Of a DNA stretch of 64,000 nucleotides, positions 22,560 through 35,900 are shown in pieces; position 1 is the first letter of the stretch; each line of letters starts with the position of its first letter. The translations under genes and the position numbers were made by a program. Source of the stretch: Heligmosomoides polygyrus polygyrus (lineage: Eukaryota; Nematoda; Chromadorea; Rhabditida; Heligmosomidae); contig OX377205.1 of NCBI GenBank assembly GCA_947396885.1, positions 63,212,969 to 63,276,968 on the forward strand, in the 5' to 3' direction. The notes under the pieces are model-generated. The model ran no database searches. It was not told the DNA's origin and was given only the letters and a program-made list of their open reading frames with translations.

Positions 22560-23450
22560 TCCGGGTGGCCATCGATTTCATTAGTCGCTGGGCAGAAATA
22601 TGGGAATTGCCTCTTGCAACTGAGAAAACACACTTTCTGATGATCGGGCCTAAACACTGTCCTAAAATTCTGGACTCCCGCCTTAACGGGCAGGTTTTTA
22701 AGCACGGTCGAGGTAGTGCGAGATCTTGGATACATAATGAGGAGCGACCTGTGATTCTCCAGACATTGTGGTGCTATAGTAAAAAAGTTAATCATCGTGT
22801 CTATGACCTGTTTAGGGCATTGAAATACAATGTTCCTGAGGTCTGGTTTCAAAGCCTATGTACGACCCATAGTGAAAAGTGGGAGATCGGTATTCAATAC
22901 AACGAAGAAGAAGGATATAGATCTTTTAGAAGGTGTTCAAAATAGCTTCACCAGGAAGCCTATTATGATGAGACGCTTCTCAGTGGATTATAGCTCCATT
23001 GCTAGCTGTGCTCAATGGACTGCACTCTTTGGCCTTTCTTCCCTGAGAAGAAGAAGAAAAATCGCTGGCTTTATCATGATACATAAAATTCTCGCAAGTA
23101 AGGTTTCCGCTGTCCCAAGAAAGTTCTTTGATGTTATTCTGACAAGAACCATGGGAGGTGAGTTGAAACTCCGAGTCTCAGTGGCTAAATCGCGACTCAT
23201 GTCAGACTTCCTAACCTATCGAATCCTCAAGGAATTCAACCCTCTGCTGGTGAATACGAAGTTCTAGGGAGACTTTCCGCCCAGGCCTGTAGAAGATTTG
23301 TCAGACGTTAAATACCAAGGTATGCTGCTAAATACGTTGTTTGTAATAGTTTCTTACGTGGCTGATGGTTACATTCACCCGTTTCGTTTGTCTCCTTACC
23401 ATTTGTGTGCTAGACAATTGCCTATGCCTTGAATAAATAAATAATTAAGA
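22560..23450 (+). mobile_element. CR1/L2-like LINE, 5'-truncated
   Basis: The frame 22565-22945 resembles the end of a non-LTR reverse transcriptase: FISRWAEIWELPLATEKTHF then LMIGP, and HRVYDLFRALKYNVPEVWF. In another frame (22830-23267) it continues YVRPIVKSGRSVFNTTKKKD, LEGVQNSFTRK, LFGLSSLRRRRKIAGFIMIH and LTYRILKEFNPLL, typical of the CR1/L2 C-terminal region. A frame change lies near 22900. The 3' end is GCCTTGAATAAATAAATAAT, a short tandem tail of the kind CR1-like elements carry. Most of the 5' part is absent. Confidence 0.85.
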
Positions 23451-23459
23451 ATAAACAAG

Positions 23460-24560
23460 AGTTCCACCAAAGAAGTGCTGTAAATGACCATCCCCAGCCA
23501 CCTCCACTGGCACATCTATGGGAGCTTAGTAAGCGGTGGCCTTAAACACACAGTACTGGTTGAAAAAGTATTTGTGCACACATGTTGGAGTGCCGTTTAG
23601 AAACGGCTAACCAGAACTATTTATTTATTTATTTATTTATTTATGCGCCCATGAAGGACACGCTAAAGTTGAAACAATCCAACCAACCAAACAAACAAAA
23701 TAAGCAATTACAATCATGGAATGTAAAGGTAGTGCTATTCATGAAACAAGTTGACAGATGAAGGAGATTTCTCGCCAAGTGGACCGAATCGGTTCAAGTG
23801 TCCTAATGCGATCACCTCTAGCTACGATTTTTTTTTCGTGGTTTCCCGGGAACGAGGTTAGAATATCCTCCATGATTTGACAAAACGTTTTTGTCGTGTA
23901 AGCTGAGTCCAGGCAAAAGATGATCGAGAAGAGAGGAAAATGTCAGACCGGCAACAACCCGTGATGGCCGAAAATCGAAACTGTGCATAGCAGTAGGTGT
24001 AGCCCTCCCCTTGGTAGAGGCTCCTCGGGCGTGACCAGGCTTAAGCACAGTTGCAGGGCAGGCGTATTCAGGACAACGTCTACTGCTCTTCAAAGGCTAG
24101 ATGGTCGGCAGAAAGCTGAAGGGATAGAAGACGTTTGCCGTACCATTAAAAGCTGTAGGAGAGCCGCCTATGCCAAGGAGGCATGAATCATAATAGGTGA
24201 AGCCCTCCCCACCGGAAGTGGTTCCTAGGGACTCTACCTAGTTGTGAAACAGGGTGAGACCGGTCAATTTCATAACCCTTGCAGGGGCGCAGTCTAGAAA
24301 AAAATCCTTTTTGAAGAAGAACTATCTCAAACCTTATAACAGAACCCGAGTGATCTCGAAATTACTCGTTTCGCCTGAATCTTAAGACGAATAATTTTTT
24401 AATCGGAGAGTCTTTCGAGGCTCGTCAGTTAAGAAATCTTTCCTTGAGTAGTGAAGTGAGCGCATTACCTACCTCTACCATAATATAATTGTGCTTGCCT
24501 GTAACTAGTGATCAGATACTGTTCGGGAGCTTCGGCATATAGCAACCGGTTGCTCAGTGG
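23460..24560. other. Intergenic repeats and spacer
   Basis: No gene is recognised. A (TTTA)n microsatellite lies at about 23616-23645. Two short similar blocks containing GTAGGTGTAGCCCTCCCC (about 23992-24010) and ATAGGTGAAGCCCTCCCC (about 24193-24212) suggest an old local duplication or two copies of a small repeat. Confidence 0.45.
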
Positions 24561-24562
24561 GG

Positions 24563-24692
24563 CCAGATTCATCAACCGATTGCCGCTTACTCGCGGCGAA
24601 AATACCGCCAAACCTGATGCTGATGAATGTCATATCGGGGGATTTGGCGGTATTTTCACCATTAGAGAACGGTAAGCGGTTAATGAATCAGG
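24563..24692. repeat. Small palindromic element (MITE-like)
   Basis: The left arm CCAGATTCATCAACCGATTG continues to GCGAAAATACCGCCAAA (ends 24612). The right arm, read inward from 24692, is CTGATTCATTAACCGCTTAC continuing to GTGAAAATACCGCCAAATCC. The arms of about 50 bp are imperfect inverted repeats with roughly 28 bp between them. No coding sequence. The structure fits a short nonautonomous DNA element. Confidence 0.65.
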
Positions 24693-24694
24693 AG

Positions 24695-26900
24695 GAGGCT
24701 CACAGACATCCATCACTGAATCGATAAGCCAACGCTTTCTGCTGAATCGCTGACTTTGATCAGACAGGTTCACAAGCACTTCAGCACCACTAAAGCCGTA
24801 GTCAAGAAAGATGTGAATGAAACGAATAGGACCAAGAGCACGAGCTGCCAAATCGGAGCGTATGGGACGGCCTCTTGTTCAAGTGTCAACGGGTAAAGGA
24901 GAGCGTTAGTTAATCCTCATCTCAGTTGCGTCACTCCCCTCTTACGGGATGTCGTGGAGGCAAACTGAATGCCGAAGTCGTCTACACGACGACTTGTAAT
25001 TGAGAGTTCAGGGACAATCAGCGTTTCATGCTTTCATGAGAACTCCGGTTTCGCCCACTGCAGAAGGATGGGCACCTTTACCGGTTCCAGTAACAACCTG
25101 GTAGAGGTGACAGAGGAGCCCATACTTTTCCCAGCACAACTGTATATGCTGTGCCCCATCCTTGCAGATTAACCTGATCCTTTAGCTTCCACCTGGGATG
25201 AGGAGTGCTTTAGTAAGCCTCATTTCTCGCTTACTTCACTGATTTTTTTAAAGGATAACATCTCTATCTCGCGTGCGTGATACCGCTCTACGATGTCACT
25301 TCGCGAAGCGAGCAACAGCGAGACAGATGTGTCGCGGAACTTGTCAATCGTAATGCGCTTCTGAGAGCATTGTTTGAGATTGTACTGCCGTTTCTATATG
25401 GCATAACAACTTTCCGTTTGTTCCGATCATTCTCAACACATATGTAGTCGGATCACTTCATTCATTTCCACACATGATCTCGTTGCGCACTGGTGGTTCC
25501 TCCCGGGTTCCATCCAAATTCTGAACGTATCCGTTTAAAGCAAACCTGATCTGTACTGGAGTTTTGGTGATTTAGCCAAATCAACTCCGTTACTTCTTGA
25601 GAAGTGGTGCAGCCAAAGACATAGCAGTAAGCACACCGGATGCCGCTGAGCAGAACAAGATCTTCTGCCTTCAGCCTGCACTACTTGGCTATTCCTGGAT
25701 GTCAAGTTATTTTGATAAAATGGAAGGAGTTAGGATACCTTTCAGCTCGCCTAGCGTAGGTTTAGACCTGTTAAGGTAAGGCAGCATCTCACTAGAATTC
25801 CCCCTAAACTTCCCCATCATCCACCAATGCGGTCGAAAGCACCATTCCTAATGTAGAAGCACACAAAAGCAATACTAAAGTCGTGTCCAGTCCCCCAACA
25901 GCTGGTCTTAATTGTGATTTATTTTCCACTGTAGATCTGCAGCTAAACTATGGAACGAGTCATAAATTAAAGTGCACAGCCAATCTCGCCGCATCCCAGT
26001 CAGTGAACCGATGCGTTCACGCCTTTGTGTATAACGTCGGCCTTATTCTAGGGTGGCTTTATAACTGTTCGCCGAAAAAATAAACATTTTTTCTAGGTGT
26101 TCGCTCCCTCTTCGAAGCGCCTCGGAGTCGTCGAGAAGCGGCTGCAGAAATGCGCAACTGCGTCAACAACTAGGGTTTCGAAGGATTTAATGTGCAAAAC
26201 CGAAGCGGTCTGATTAGAAAGAAATCTCGTAACAACAACGGCAGTAGCGACCAAGAGAAGGAGAGTTACAGCGACGCGCGCGCGTGCAGACTGAGAGAGA
26301 AGAACGTAACTGGTGACTATCACAAGACGACTGAGCAAAAATTTACATACAATTCGGAACGACGAGACGGCGACGAGAGGAAGGAGCACTGAGAAAACAA
26401 CGAACGAACGAACGAACATAGCAAGTTAGCAACAGAACGAATCAATACTGATACATAAGGCAAGGAGTCGCGCGAAGAACGGCTTTGGCATAGGGAAAGC
26501 GGAACACCTAGGGAACAAGGACGACAGAGACGGAAAGAAACAGAACACGGAGGAAATCGCGGGAGGAAGAGCATAGAAACTAATGTACAACATGGAACAC
26601 GTGCTCGGGCTAGGCCTCTAGAACCTACACGGCGAGGCGCGGAGCTCGGCGGGCTCGGAAAGCTCGAACGAGCAGCCTAACTGGATAGATATACCCTAGA
26701 AATACGAGGGTGCCACTGCAGTGCAGTGTCGCAACACCCCCACCGTACGCTTGTGTAAGTAAGTGCCTGACGAGGATCGACCAACAATCTCCTCTCCGGC
26801 TATACTCGTCTGGGGAGGAGCAACACGAATACGTGTGGCGGCGCTGATATGAGACATCTGGCGACAAGGAACAGGAAGGAATCACAGCGGGTAGGCGCAA
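24695..26900. other. Intergenic region downstream of both genes
   Basis: No gene is recognised. About 26200-26580 is rich in simple GA/CT-type sequence, with an (AACG)n microsatellite at about 26398-26419. On the minus strand an AATAAA hexamer near 25918 is a possible but unproven poly(A) signal for the DIP2 gene, whose stop lies at 26902. Confidence 0.4.
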
Positions 26901-26901
26901 A

Positions 26902-29900
26902 TCACATGTTGTAAGCAACGTAGATGGGGTCGAGCTGGTCGTGGAGGAAGTTCTCGCGAAGGAGGTGGCGCTGCTTCTCGCCCCTCGAGTTCAGCGGTAT
27001 CGTGTTCGGATCCACCACCACGACGACGCCCACGATGAGGTAGTGCTCCTCGAGGACCTGAACGCAATAGCACTCATGTACGGTTAGAGTCTGTGGCGCG
27101 CAACGAGCAGATGCCTGCGAATGGCGAGCAGAGATCTGGCCCGACTTATTCTCCTTTGTAATGCAAGACGCCTCTGACCTCTAGAGTACCGTGTGGAGGC
27201 AGTTTTAGTGCGTATTTGACCTGTAGAGTCTGATTTGCAGCGTAGAGGCGATCCCAAATGGAGACTGGCTGCATCCATGCGCGAGTCAGCCAAAAAGGGT
27301 GCTAAGGACTGGCACCAGTCGTCTCTACGAAGGATTTAATCCACCTGACGGTTTCCGCATGTCGCTCTACAAGTCACTGTTCAGGCCAAAAACAAATGTC
27401 GCCATGCTAGCATTTAGGTTGTCACTTAGGGGATTCCCTACCGAATCCCCAGATCAGATCAACTAATTCCCTAAGGATCCTTCCACGACTGATGTTATAA
27501 CGGCAATACTCGTCTGAAGGGCTGACGAAACGAGGCAGCTTTTTAAAACGAACTTATGTGGGGAAGAGAAAAAGAAGGAAATGAGCACTCGGTAACCAGA
27601 GCCACGTTAACGCCACTCCAGAGAGCTGACCAACAACGCCTCTACTCCAGGCGCATCAGGACTCCATAAAAACGAGCAGAAGTGAGAAATGCAAGCTACT
27701 CATGAGGGGCAATATCATAAACACAATCAGAGACTAGGATTTGCTGCTAACTGTGAGCGAAAACAAAGGCGGGGATGCTCCTGAAGCTCAGAGTGAACTT
27801 TGAAAGGATGAAGGATAATGCTAATCAATCCCGTTTGGGCGACACGCGTTTTATTTCCACGCGATACCGTACTTGTCGTATGAATGCGTGTCCCAGACTA
27901 CATAATGACTGGCAGTGGATAGCCTATGAGCAAGTCAATGTTTATTATTTCGCAGACAAGTCCGGTATTAATCCACGGATACCTGGACGGATGGAAAGCC
28001 CGGTTGGCCTGGCCTAGAACCTCGGGGTTTAAAGCCGGCGTCTCTTCCTGGCCAGTGCGTCACCGCGCGCCCTGAGGTGAGTTTTGCATGGCTCTTTCGC
28101 TATTTTAAAGCTTAACCGAGCTACGAGAAGCGAAACTGGGTGGTTGAGTACAGCTTGATCCACTCACCGACGAAGTTACGGCTGGCACCAGATCAAGCGC
28201 ATCGACCTCAGCTCCAGTGCACTCGGCGACGACAACTATCAAGTGGCTCCACGTGAACACCGCACTGAAACGTACACCTCGGCAACATTTCACCTGCCAG
28301 GAACAATGCATAGCTTGTAACCGAACAACAAATGCCTAGTGAGACCCCTAAGCCCCCGAAAACAGCTCTCACCAGTCTCCCAGATGCTTGTGACAGCGCG
28401 ACACGGTAGACTCGATGTCGACGGGGTGGTAGCGCATCCCGCGAAGCATCAGCGTCTCCTCCAGCGCTCCGACGACAAACACCGCATCATGCAGTTCACC
28501 GTCCTCAGTGATCGATTGCGTTTGTCGAAGGAAACCGAGGTAACCAGTGCGCGCGAATCTGAACACGTCGGAACAACTCTTGCGTCAGTCTTAAACTAGA
28601 GAAAGTAAAGTCGGCAGACAACCCGGGGCATTCACCGCTAGCAAAGCAACCACCAAACGCGGCTCACGCGCCCCGAAGCTGAAATGCACACTGCACGGGC
28701 CCACGCCTCCAACGGAACAGCTCCCGATGAGGCAAAGCCCGGCATGTTCCTCACGCACTTCGTCATCGTGTCCCCGAACGCCAGTCGCGCGCTGAAGTGG
28801 TCGGTGTGGATGCTCGTCTCTTCGCCGTACACAGTGAAGTAGCCGATCGCGTTGTGAGGCGAAGCAACCTGTAAGGTGAAGCGTGGACGAACTTCTCAAC
28901 GGGAAACAGGTGCATGTCTAAGCACCAACCCATATCTCTCCAAGGTGCGAGTCAGCACACTGTCCACGCGTTTCTGGATTAGCGATCACCACCTTTACTC
29001 CGGGAAGCAGCTGAAATTCAACTTTGATGCATTTATTTACTCCGCTTTCGGCTGATCTAACCGTCGCATATTTTAGTACGCTGACTTCATCACCAGTCCT
29101 AATCCCCATCTCTTCACTCCGTTCCGTCACATGACGTCAAGACATGAGCGCGAGGTTCATCATGTCCTGCTGCCAACCCACCGAATGTGGTCGGTTGGAG
29201 CAGTGGATGGAGATGTCGCCTCTCAGGCGCATCGTGTGGGTTTTGTGGATCGGTCCCGGGTGTTGATAACGTTTTTGCACACATCAGGTCATTATTATCT
29301 CCACGGATCTCCCTCGATAGAGAGCCTTCGGGCTCTCTTGTTAAGAGGGATCTCGGGCCGCTTGTCGCAGGGCCACGTGGCGCGTCCCCGGGTGGTGGAT
29401 AGGGGAATTAAACGCGAACCAAATGCGACCGTGTACTGCCCAGAGACGCAGGTGGGATGCAGGGGATGGACTCCTTGCTCCTGCTGTGTCGGGTCGATGC
29501 GTTCCTTGTGCGTGGGAGCGGCATGTTCGTGCACAGTGTGCGTGGATGTGTCCGTGACTGTGCGGATTGTAACTGTGTCGGCTCGGCCAAAAGCTTGCAC
29601 TCGGTAGACTGGGAGTACATGTAAGGCGATTCGAGGCCGCCTTAAGTCTCGCCCCGTCCCTTCGGGCAGTCTGGCTGGCTGCCCGGAGTACCCCGCCCGC
29701 ACGACAGAGCCTGACTAGCTACCCGTGTTGTATTCCAGTCAAACACAGCAGCACTAAAGGGCCTCATTCCCCTGACCCCGAAAGAGCCCCCATTTCTGCA
29801 GCGATGGGAAGGACGAGTACGGAGAGGCTGCTAAAATCTCAGGGCCTAACCAGGCTGCGCAAACTGAGAAGGACTAGGATGACGATCTGTATTTACAACG

Positions 29901-32900
29901 CCCGCACGCTTGCGTCGGAAGCATCCGTCGAGGACCTGATGATGCAAGCCAGGAAGATCAAGTACGACGTCATCGGACTGACCGAGACGAGAAGACACCA
30001 CCCCCTACACGCCGCCTACGACTCCGGAGAAGAACTGTTCCTCGGAACATGCGACAGCAGGGGAGTAGGCGGCGTTGGTGTCCTCGTCAACACGCACTTG
30101 GCCATGAACATCGATTCGTACGAGTCTCTGACAAGCCGAATCGGACGTCTGCGACTGAAGCGATGTGGCTCCGTGCCAGCCTTGACTGTGTTCGTCGCGT
30201 ATGCCCCAACATCCGACTACGACGACGAAGACGTCGAGGCCTTCTACGTGGAGCTGGAGAAGTTCTATAAGGAAGATCACAACTTCTACAAGGTGATCGT
30301 CGGCGACTTCAACGCCAAGATCGGGCCACGAAGGTCGCCGGAAGAACTTCACATCGGAACCCACGGTTTGGAGTGGAACGAGCAAGGTGAAAGGCTGTCT
30401 GAGTTTATCATGTCGACCAAGACCATCCATGGAAACTCGCAGTTCCAGAAGCCTCCCTCCCTACGATGGACCTGGGAATCCCCCGGTGGCCAGTTCCACA
30501 ACGAGATCGACCACATCATCTTCAATCGCAAGTATTGCCTGACCGATGTCTCCGTTGTCCCCAAGTTCTACACGGGATCGGACCACCGCCTCCTTCGCGC
30601 GAGGTTCCGCTTTTCGCGTCAAGGAGAGAAGGCCGCGAAGTTCAAGAAGAGGAATCCCAGAACGACCATCAACTGGGATCTCTACACCTCTCTTGTCGGC
30701 CTTTGGGAAGATGCCGTCATGGACAACGTCGACGAGGAATACGATCGCTTCGTGCACCATCTCCACGATAGTGCTAAGGGAGCCGAGAGCTTGAAGACCA
30801 CCAAGAGACGCCTGTCTCCGGAAACTCTCGAGCTGATACGCCAGCGTGGAGCAGCACGAGCGTCAGGCAACTACCAACTGACGTCCGAGCTTGCAAAGCT
30901 ATGCAGAGCGGCGATAAAGGAAGATCTCAAGGAGAGAAGGGCGGAAGTGTTGGCTGAAGCAGCAGAGGCAGGGCTGAGCATTCGCAATGCCCGCCGGAAC
31001 TTCGCCAACTTCAAGACCAAGATGACCGCTCTCCGACGTCCTGACGGAACCACCACCTCTTCCAGAAGGACCATGGAGAAAGTCATCCACGACTTCTACT
31101 CCGATCTCTTCGATAGCCACGTCCACCTGCCCCCATGCCATCTTCCGCAGGATGGATACGTCGTTCCCTCTGTTCTCCCTTCCGAGATCCGACACGCCAT
31201 CTCGTCGGTGAAGAAACGTACAGCACCCGGTTCTGACAGGATCTCCCTCGATCACCTGAAGAACCTCCCGCCAGCGCTCATCAACACCCTGGCGCGGCTC
31301 TTCACACGCTACCTGTCCGAATGCAAGGTTCCATCTCAGTGGAAGACCAGCAAGACCGTTTTGCTGTACAAGAAGGGAGACGTGCACGACATTGGCAACT
31401 ATCGCCCGATCTGCCTGTTGTCCGTAGTCTACAAGCTGTTCACTCGAGTCATCCTGAATAGGATTAGTAGAACGCTGGACGAAGGACAGCCATGCGAACA
31501 CCCGCAGACACCCGCTGGACGAGAGCCGTCACAGATTGGATTCCGCGGGATGTCAAAAGAACACCAGGACGCCCACCAACGCGTTGGTCGGACTTCTTCG
31601 TGAAAGCCCTGAACGACCGATATGACGCTCTTCGTGTCCCTCGAGCGAGGAGGATCCATTGGACCACTCTGGCACGCGACAGGGACGAATGGAGACGCTG
31701 CTGGCGCCCGCTCGAGCAAGTCGATGATCAACGGGACGACAGGTGATACAGGTGATACTTACGCGATCAATTTGCTCGCCCCTAGCGTTTGTAAGATTCT
31801 CCTAGTGTGACATAAGCGCTCATGTTTTGAATGTTTCATAGTTCTATATCATAATTGTTGATTCCTATTGTCAACAATAAACACAGTTATTTCATATGAG
31901 CAAGAAAGTTGTAGGCTAGCGATCCAATAGAATGATACAGTGCAAATAAGGCAGCCCAAATGGAAACTCAAAAGGGCTATATTTACTTACTAAAGCAATA
32001 ATCGCGTTCAAATTGACCCAGTGACCACGCAAGCACATAATAGTAATGACCCGATGTGTGCAAAAACTTTGGCGACGCCGGGCACCGAACCATAAAACCC
32101 AGTGGTGTTCCCGAGAGCTATTCACTACGCCAACCGACCACATTCGGTAGGCGGCAGCAGGGCGGGATGAACCTCGCACTCACGTTTTCACACGCCTTTT
32201 TTCGACCACACAAGAGCATTCCGAAAAAATTCACTATGGCTTCGGACAAAACACACCTGAACCTAAAAAAATAAAAAATAAAATTGCATCGCGAAAGATC
32301 ACCGCAAGTTTGGAGACTCTCCTTGTAAGTTCTTATTGAAATGTATTCATAAAAACAAGCTTATCTAACATAATTCGATCGGGGTCCTACTAACATTCAA
32401 GTGACTCGTTGTTGCTTTGAATAATATTATTTTTACTGATTTGCAAATGATTATACTCCTTAAGTGATTGACTGTTGCACGGTGTTTCTCGTCCCATCAC
32501 CTCACAAACAATAAGAATCGTAACTCGCAACAGAAAATCTCGTTACTCTTTTCAATGTTCACCTGTTTCTTAAGCTTATAATAATAATGTACTGTTTCAG
32601 ATATGGAATCGGCACAGAAGCATTAACATCATTAACATCATCATCATCATCATTAACAGCATTAACACATCGAACATCGTTATCCTTATCTCCTTATCAC
32701 AATGTCTCCTCCAGAGCCTCTGCATTCCATATTTGCCAATGAGAGCTTGTTTTGCTGCGACGTCACGATTTATTGAATTCTGTTTCAGAGACAAACATGA
32801 AATCGAGAAACACTCAAGTAAATGTTGCGTTCGTCTTTGATTACGTCCCTTTTCTTGTATGGCGCACAGACATGTGCAATCAATCAATCAATGCTAATAG

Positions 32901-35900
32901 GTTTTGCTATAAGAACATATTCCCTAACTTGTAGCGGGTGTCAGTTCGTGGTGGTGGACAGGAGGGCGATCGGTGGTTCGGTGTGCAGGTCTTCCTTTTC
33001 ATTGAGTGGTTAGCTTGTTCCTTACCACCTCAACCAACCCCTCCTCCTTTCCACCACACTATTCCGCCATTCTTCTCGATCGTGGATTTTCTCGTTGAGG
33101 AACGGTGCGCTCTCCACTGCTCGGTGCCGCTGCTACTAGTGGTTGTACAGTGCGCTTCAAAAGTATAAGACCACCCCTGATTTTGTAAATTCCGCCTTTT
33201 TTACGACATTTCGCGGTAAGCGGCTGCTTCCACTGAATTCGCGTGGTCGAAAACCATACATGAAAATGAATCAGAAACCTCTCTTGGATAAAAAACCTTT
33301 TAAGAAGAAATCAATGGTCTTCCACTGTTTCATAAATATAAGCCCACTAACGATGCTGGTTTGTTATGTCTGTAATTTTTCGCCCTGTCAAACCAACACT
33401 GCTCTACATTGACTTTGCTATTATCTACTATCCTAATATCAACATGTCGCATGGTACCCGGCTGTCCATCGAGGAACAAGCTCAAGTTCGAGCTCTATAT
33501 CAGGCAGGATACTCATTCGTGAGATCACTGCCCAACTTTGTCGATCCAGATGCGCTGTGTCCAACTATCTGAAAGGTCCTGTTGGCTATGGAAGAAAGTC
33601 AGCGTCTGGAAGACCTCCGGTGCTCTCTGGACAAGATGTTCGACAGATTCAGCGACTCTCATCGAACTCGACGGCTTCGATCAGCCAAGTTAAGGCGGAC
33701 ATGTCGTTGGATGTATCGCGGACGACCATCTGGAAAGCAGCCGACAGAGCGGCAACATTGTCCGTGAGTCGATGAAGAGGGCTCCGAGGCTGGCTGATTG
33801 CTACAAGGGCGAACGTCTTCAATCTGCCCGTAGAAATATCAGGAGCACGGTACGCCATTTTCTCACTGTGCAATTCCTCCCAATTGAACGAGTCCGGTGC
33901 TTTCAGGTAGTCTTCTCCGACGAAAAGAAGTTCAATTTGGACGGCCCCGGTGGATCTCCCACCTACTTGGCGGGATCTGCGGAAGGATCCACTCGTGTTC
34001 AGCAGGCGTAATTTCGGTGGTGGCTCCCAGATGCTCTGGGGGGGGGGGGGGGCTTCTATAGATCTGGTGTTCTTCGGCTTGCATTCTCGAGTCGAATGAA
34101 CGCACAGGACTATCAGAACTATTCTACTCTTCAAGATCATCTACTACCATTTCTTCGCGAATATCGTAGACAGAAATTTACTTTTATGCAAGACAATGCT
34201 TCCGTACATGTCAGTAGATCAACCATCCTGTGGCTGAACTCCAGAAATATCCGTGTGCTAGGCTGGCCAGCTTGTTCACCGGACCTGAACCCAATTGAGA
34301 ACATCTGGGGAATCACTGTGCGACAGACATATGCCAACGGAAAGCAATTCAACAACGAGGAGTCGAGGAACTGCGCAAAGCGATCGGGCGGCGTGGAACG
34401 ATTTGGACCCTCATGTCCTAAAGAGCTTGGCTGAAAGTATGCCAGACAGAATTTTTGAACTTATTTCCAATGACGGCGGACCTATCAATTATTAAATTAA
34501 TTTGTATTTGTATTTGTAACTGCTGATTATTGATTGTAATAAAATTGAAGTGTCTCCGTGCTGGCTTTATACTTTTGAAACTTTGGAAAACCAATAATTT
34601 CTTCTTGAAAAGTTCTGTATCCAAGAGAGGTTTCTGACTCATTTTCAGGTATGGTTTTCGACCACAGCGAATTCAGTGGAAGAAGCTCCTTACCGCGAGA
34701 TGTCGTAAAACAGGCACAATTTACAAAATTAGGGGTGGCCTGGCCTCATACTTTTGAAACGCACTGTAGCAGCCATTCCACTTTTCTAGTGTCCTTCCTG
34801 CATCTCTTGTAGTCGTTTTCATTTAAGGCTTATTTATTTCTGGTGTTGCAGAATTAATATTATAATGCATCATATATTTACTATCATCTATGATTACTTG
34901 TCACTTGAAGTCGAGTGGTGAGCCAGGCCTCACCATGGTAGCTACTTCGCCATTTAGCGCTTACCTTTCCACTCTCCATCAACAGTAAGCTGTGCGGTGC
35001 GCCTTTTCCAACCAAGGTCACCCGATCGTTTCGCAGCGCTCGAGCGTCCACATAGACGCTTGACGGATCCGGACCCGACGCTCCCTAAACAGATTGCTTT
35101 AGAGAAAGAGTAGTTGGAAAGTCAGTGCTAAACAATTCACTTTGGACCTGCCGCCCACTCAACCTTTTGTAGTGTGGAGGGGACTCTGTATTTATCACAA
35201 GGAGAAAGGCGCTATGTCCTTCCAGAGCGAGTGCAATTCAGCCACACTTGGGAGAGGATAGCAAGCAGCCTTGACGTGCATCGGACCGAATGTTGGTCGA
35301 CTTTTGCTCGCAAAAGCCGCAGCAAGAACGCACGGAATCTTGCTACACTTCCGCTACTACTACTGGCCTCAAAGGAACGGCTTTGGTCTCTGACTAGCTT
35401 TACTCAGCAACACATCACCCAGTCCTGCTTTAGGATAATACGGGGCTCCACCACACGTCAATACCATGGCCTACCTGCATGCAGATCGCGGCATTCACAC
35501 GACACCCGAACGACGTGGAGACGGCTCGTCCTGACAGACCGAGTGGGGCGAACAGTCGCGAGAACGCATTCACTAGATTGGCACGTGGTCGCTCTTCGGC
35601 TACGACCACACAGGTGCGCACACTAGAAGCATGATCGACATTAAGGTATTTTTGGGCATGATTTTGCTGTAGAAGTACTGCATGTTCACGGCACAACGAG
35701 GACAGTTAGTCTCACTCGTTTGAAACTGCGTTTCACTACTGAACTGCCTGAATTAAACTAACCACGACAAATTGACTCCCTTCTCCTTGAGAGTAGGCAC
35801 TTGCGATGCCAACTCCTGTATGCACAATCCAAGGACGCCATAGGTCGTGAACGTATCTCGAGCTAAAACAACGCCTAGACTGGTCGAAAAAAAACAGTGG

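Noticed and set aside
22277..22852. Frame of 191 codons on the minus strand
   Set aside because: It is antisense to the terminal Munc13-4-type exon and to the CR1-like element, which explain the sequence better.
26093..26574. Overlapping open frames on the minus strand rich in Ser, Leu, Val and Arg
   Set aside because: The sequence is low-complexity GA/CT DNA with a nearby microsatellite; long frames arise by composition there, and no family motif is seen.
29131..29702. Long frames upstream of the RTE endonuclease
   Set aside because: They overlap a tRNA-derived repeat and the 5' untranslated part of the LINE, on both strands, with no recognisable motif.
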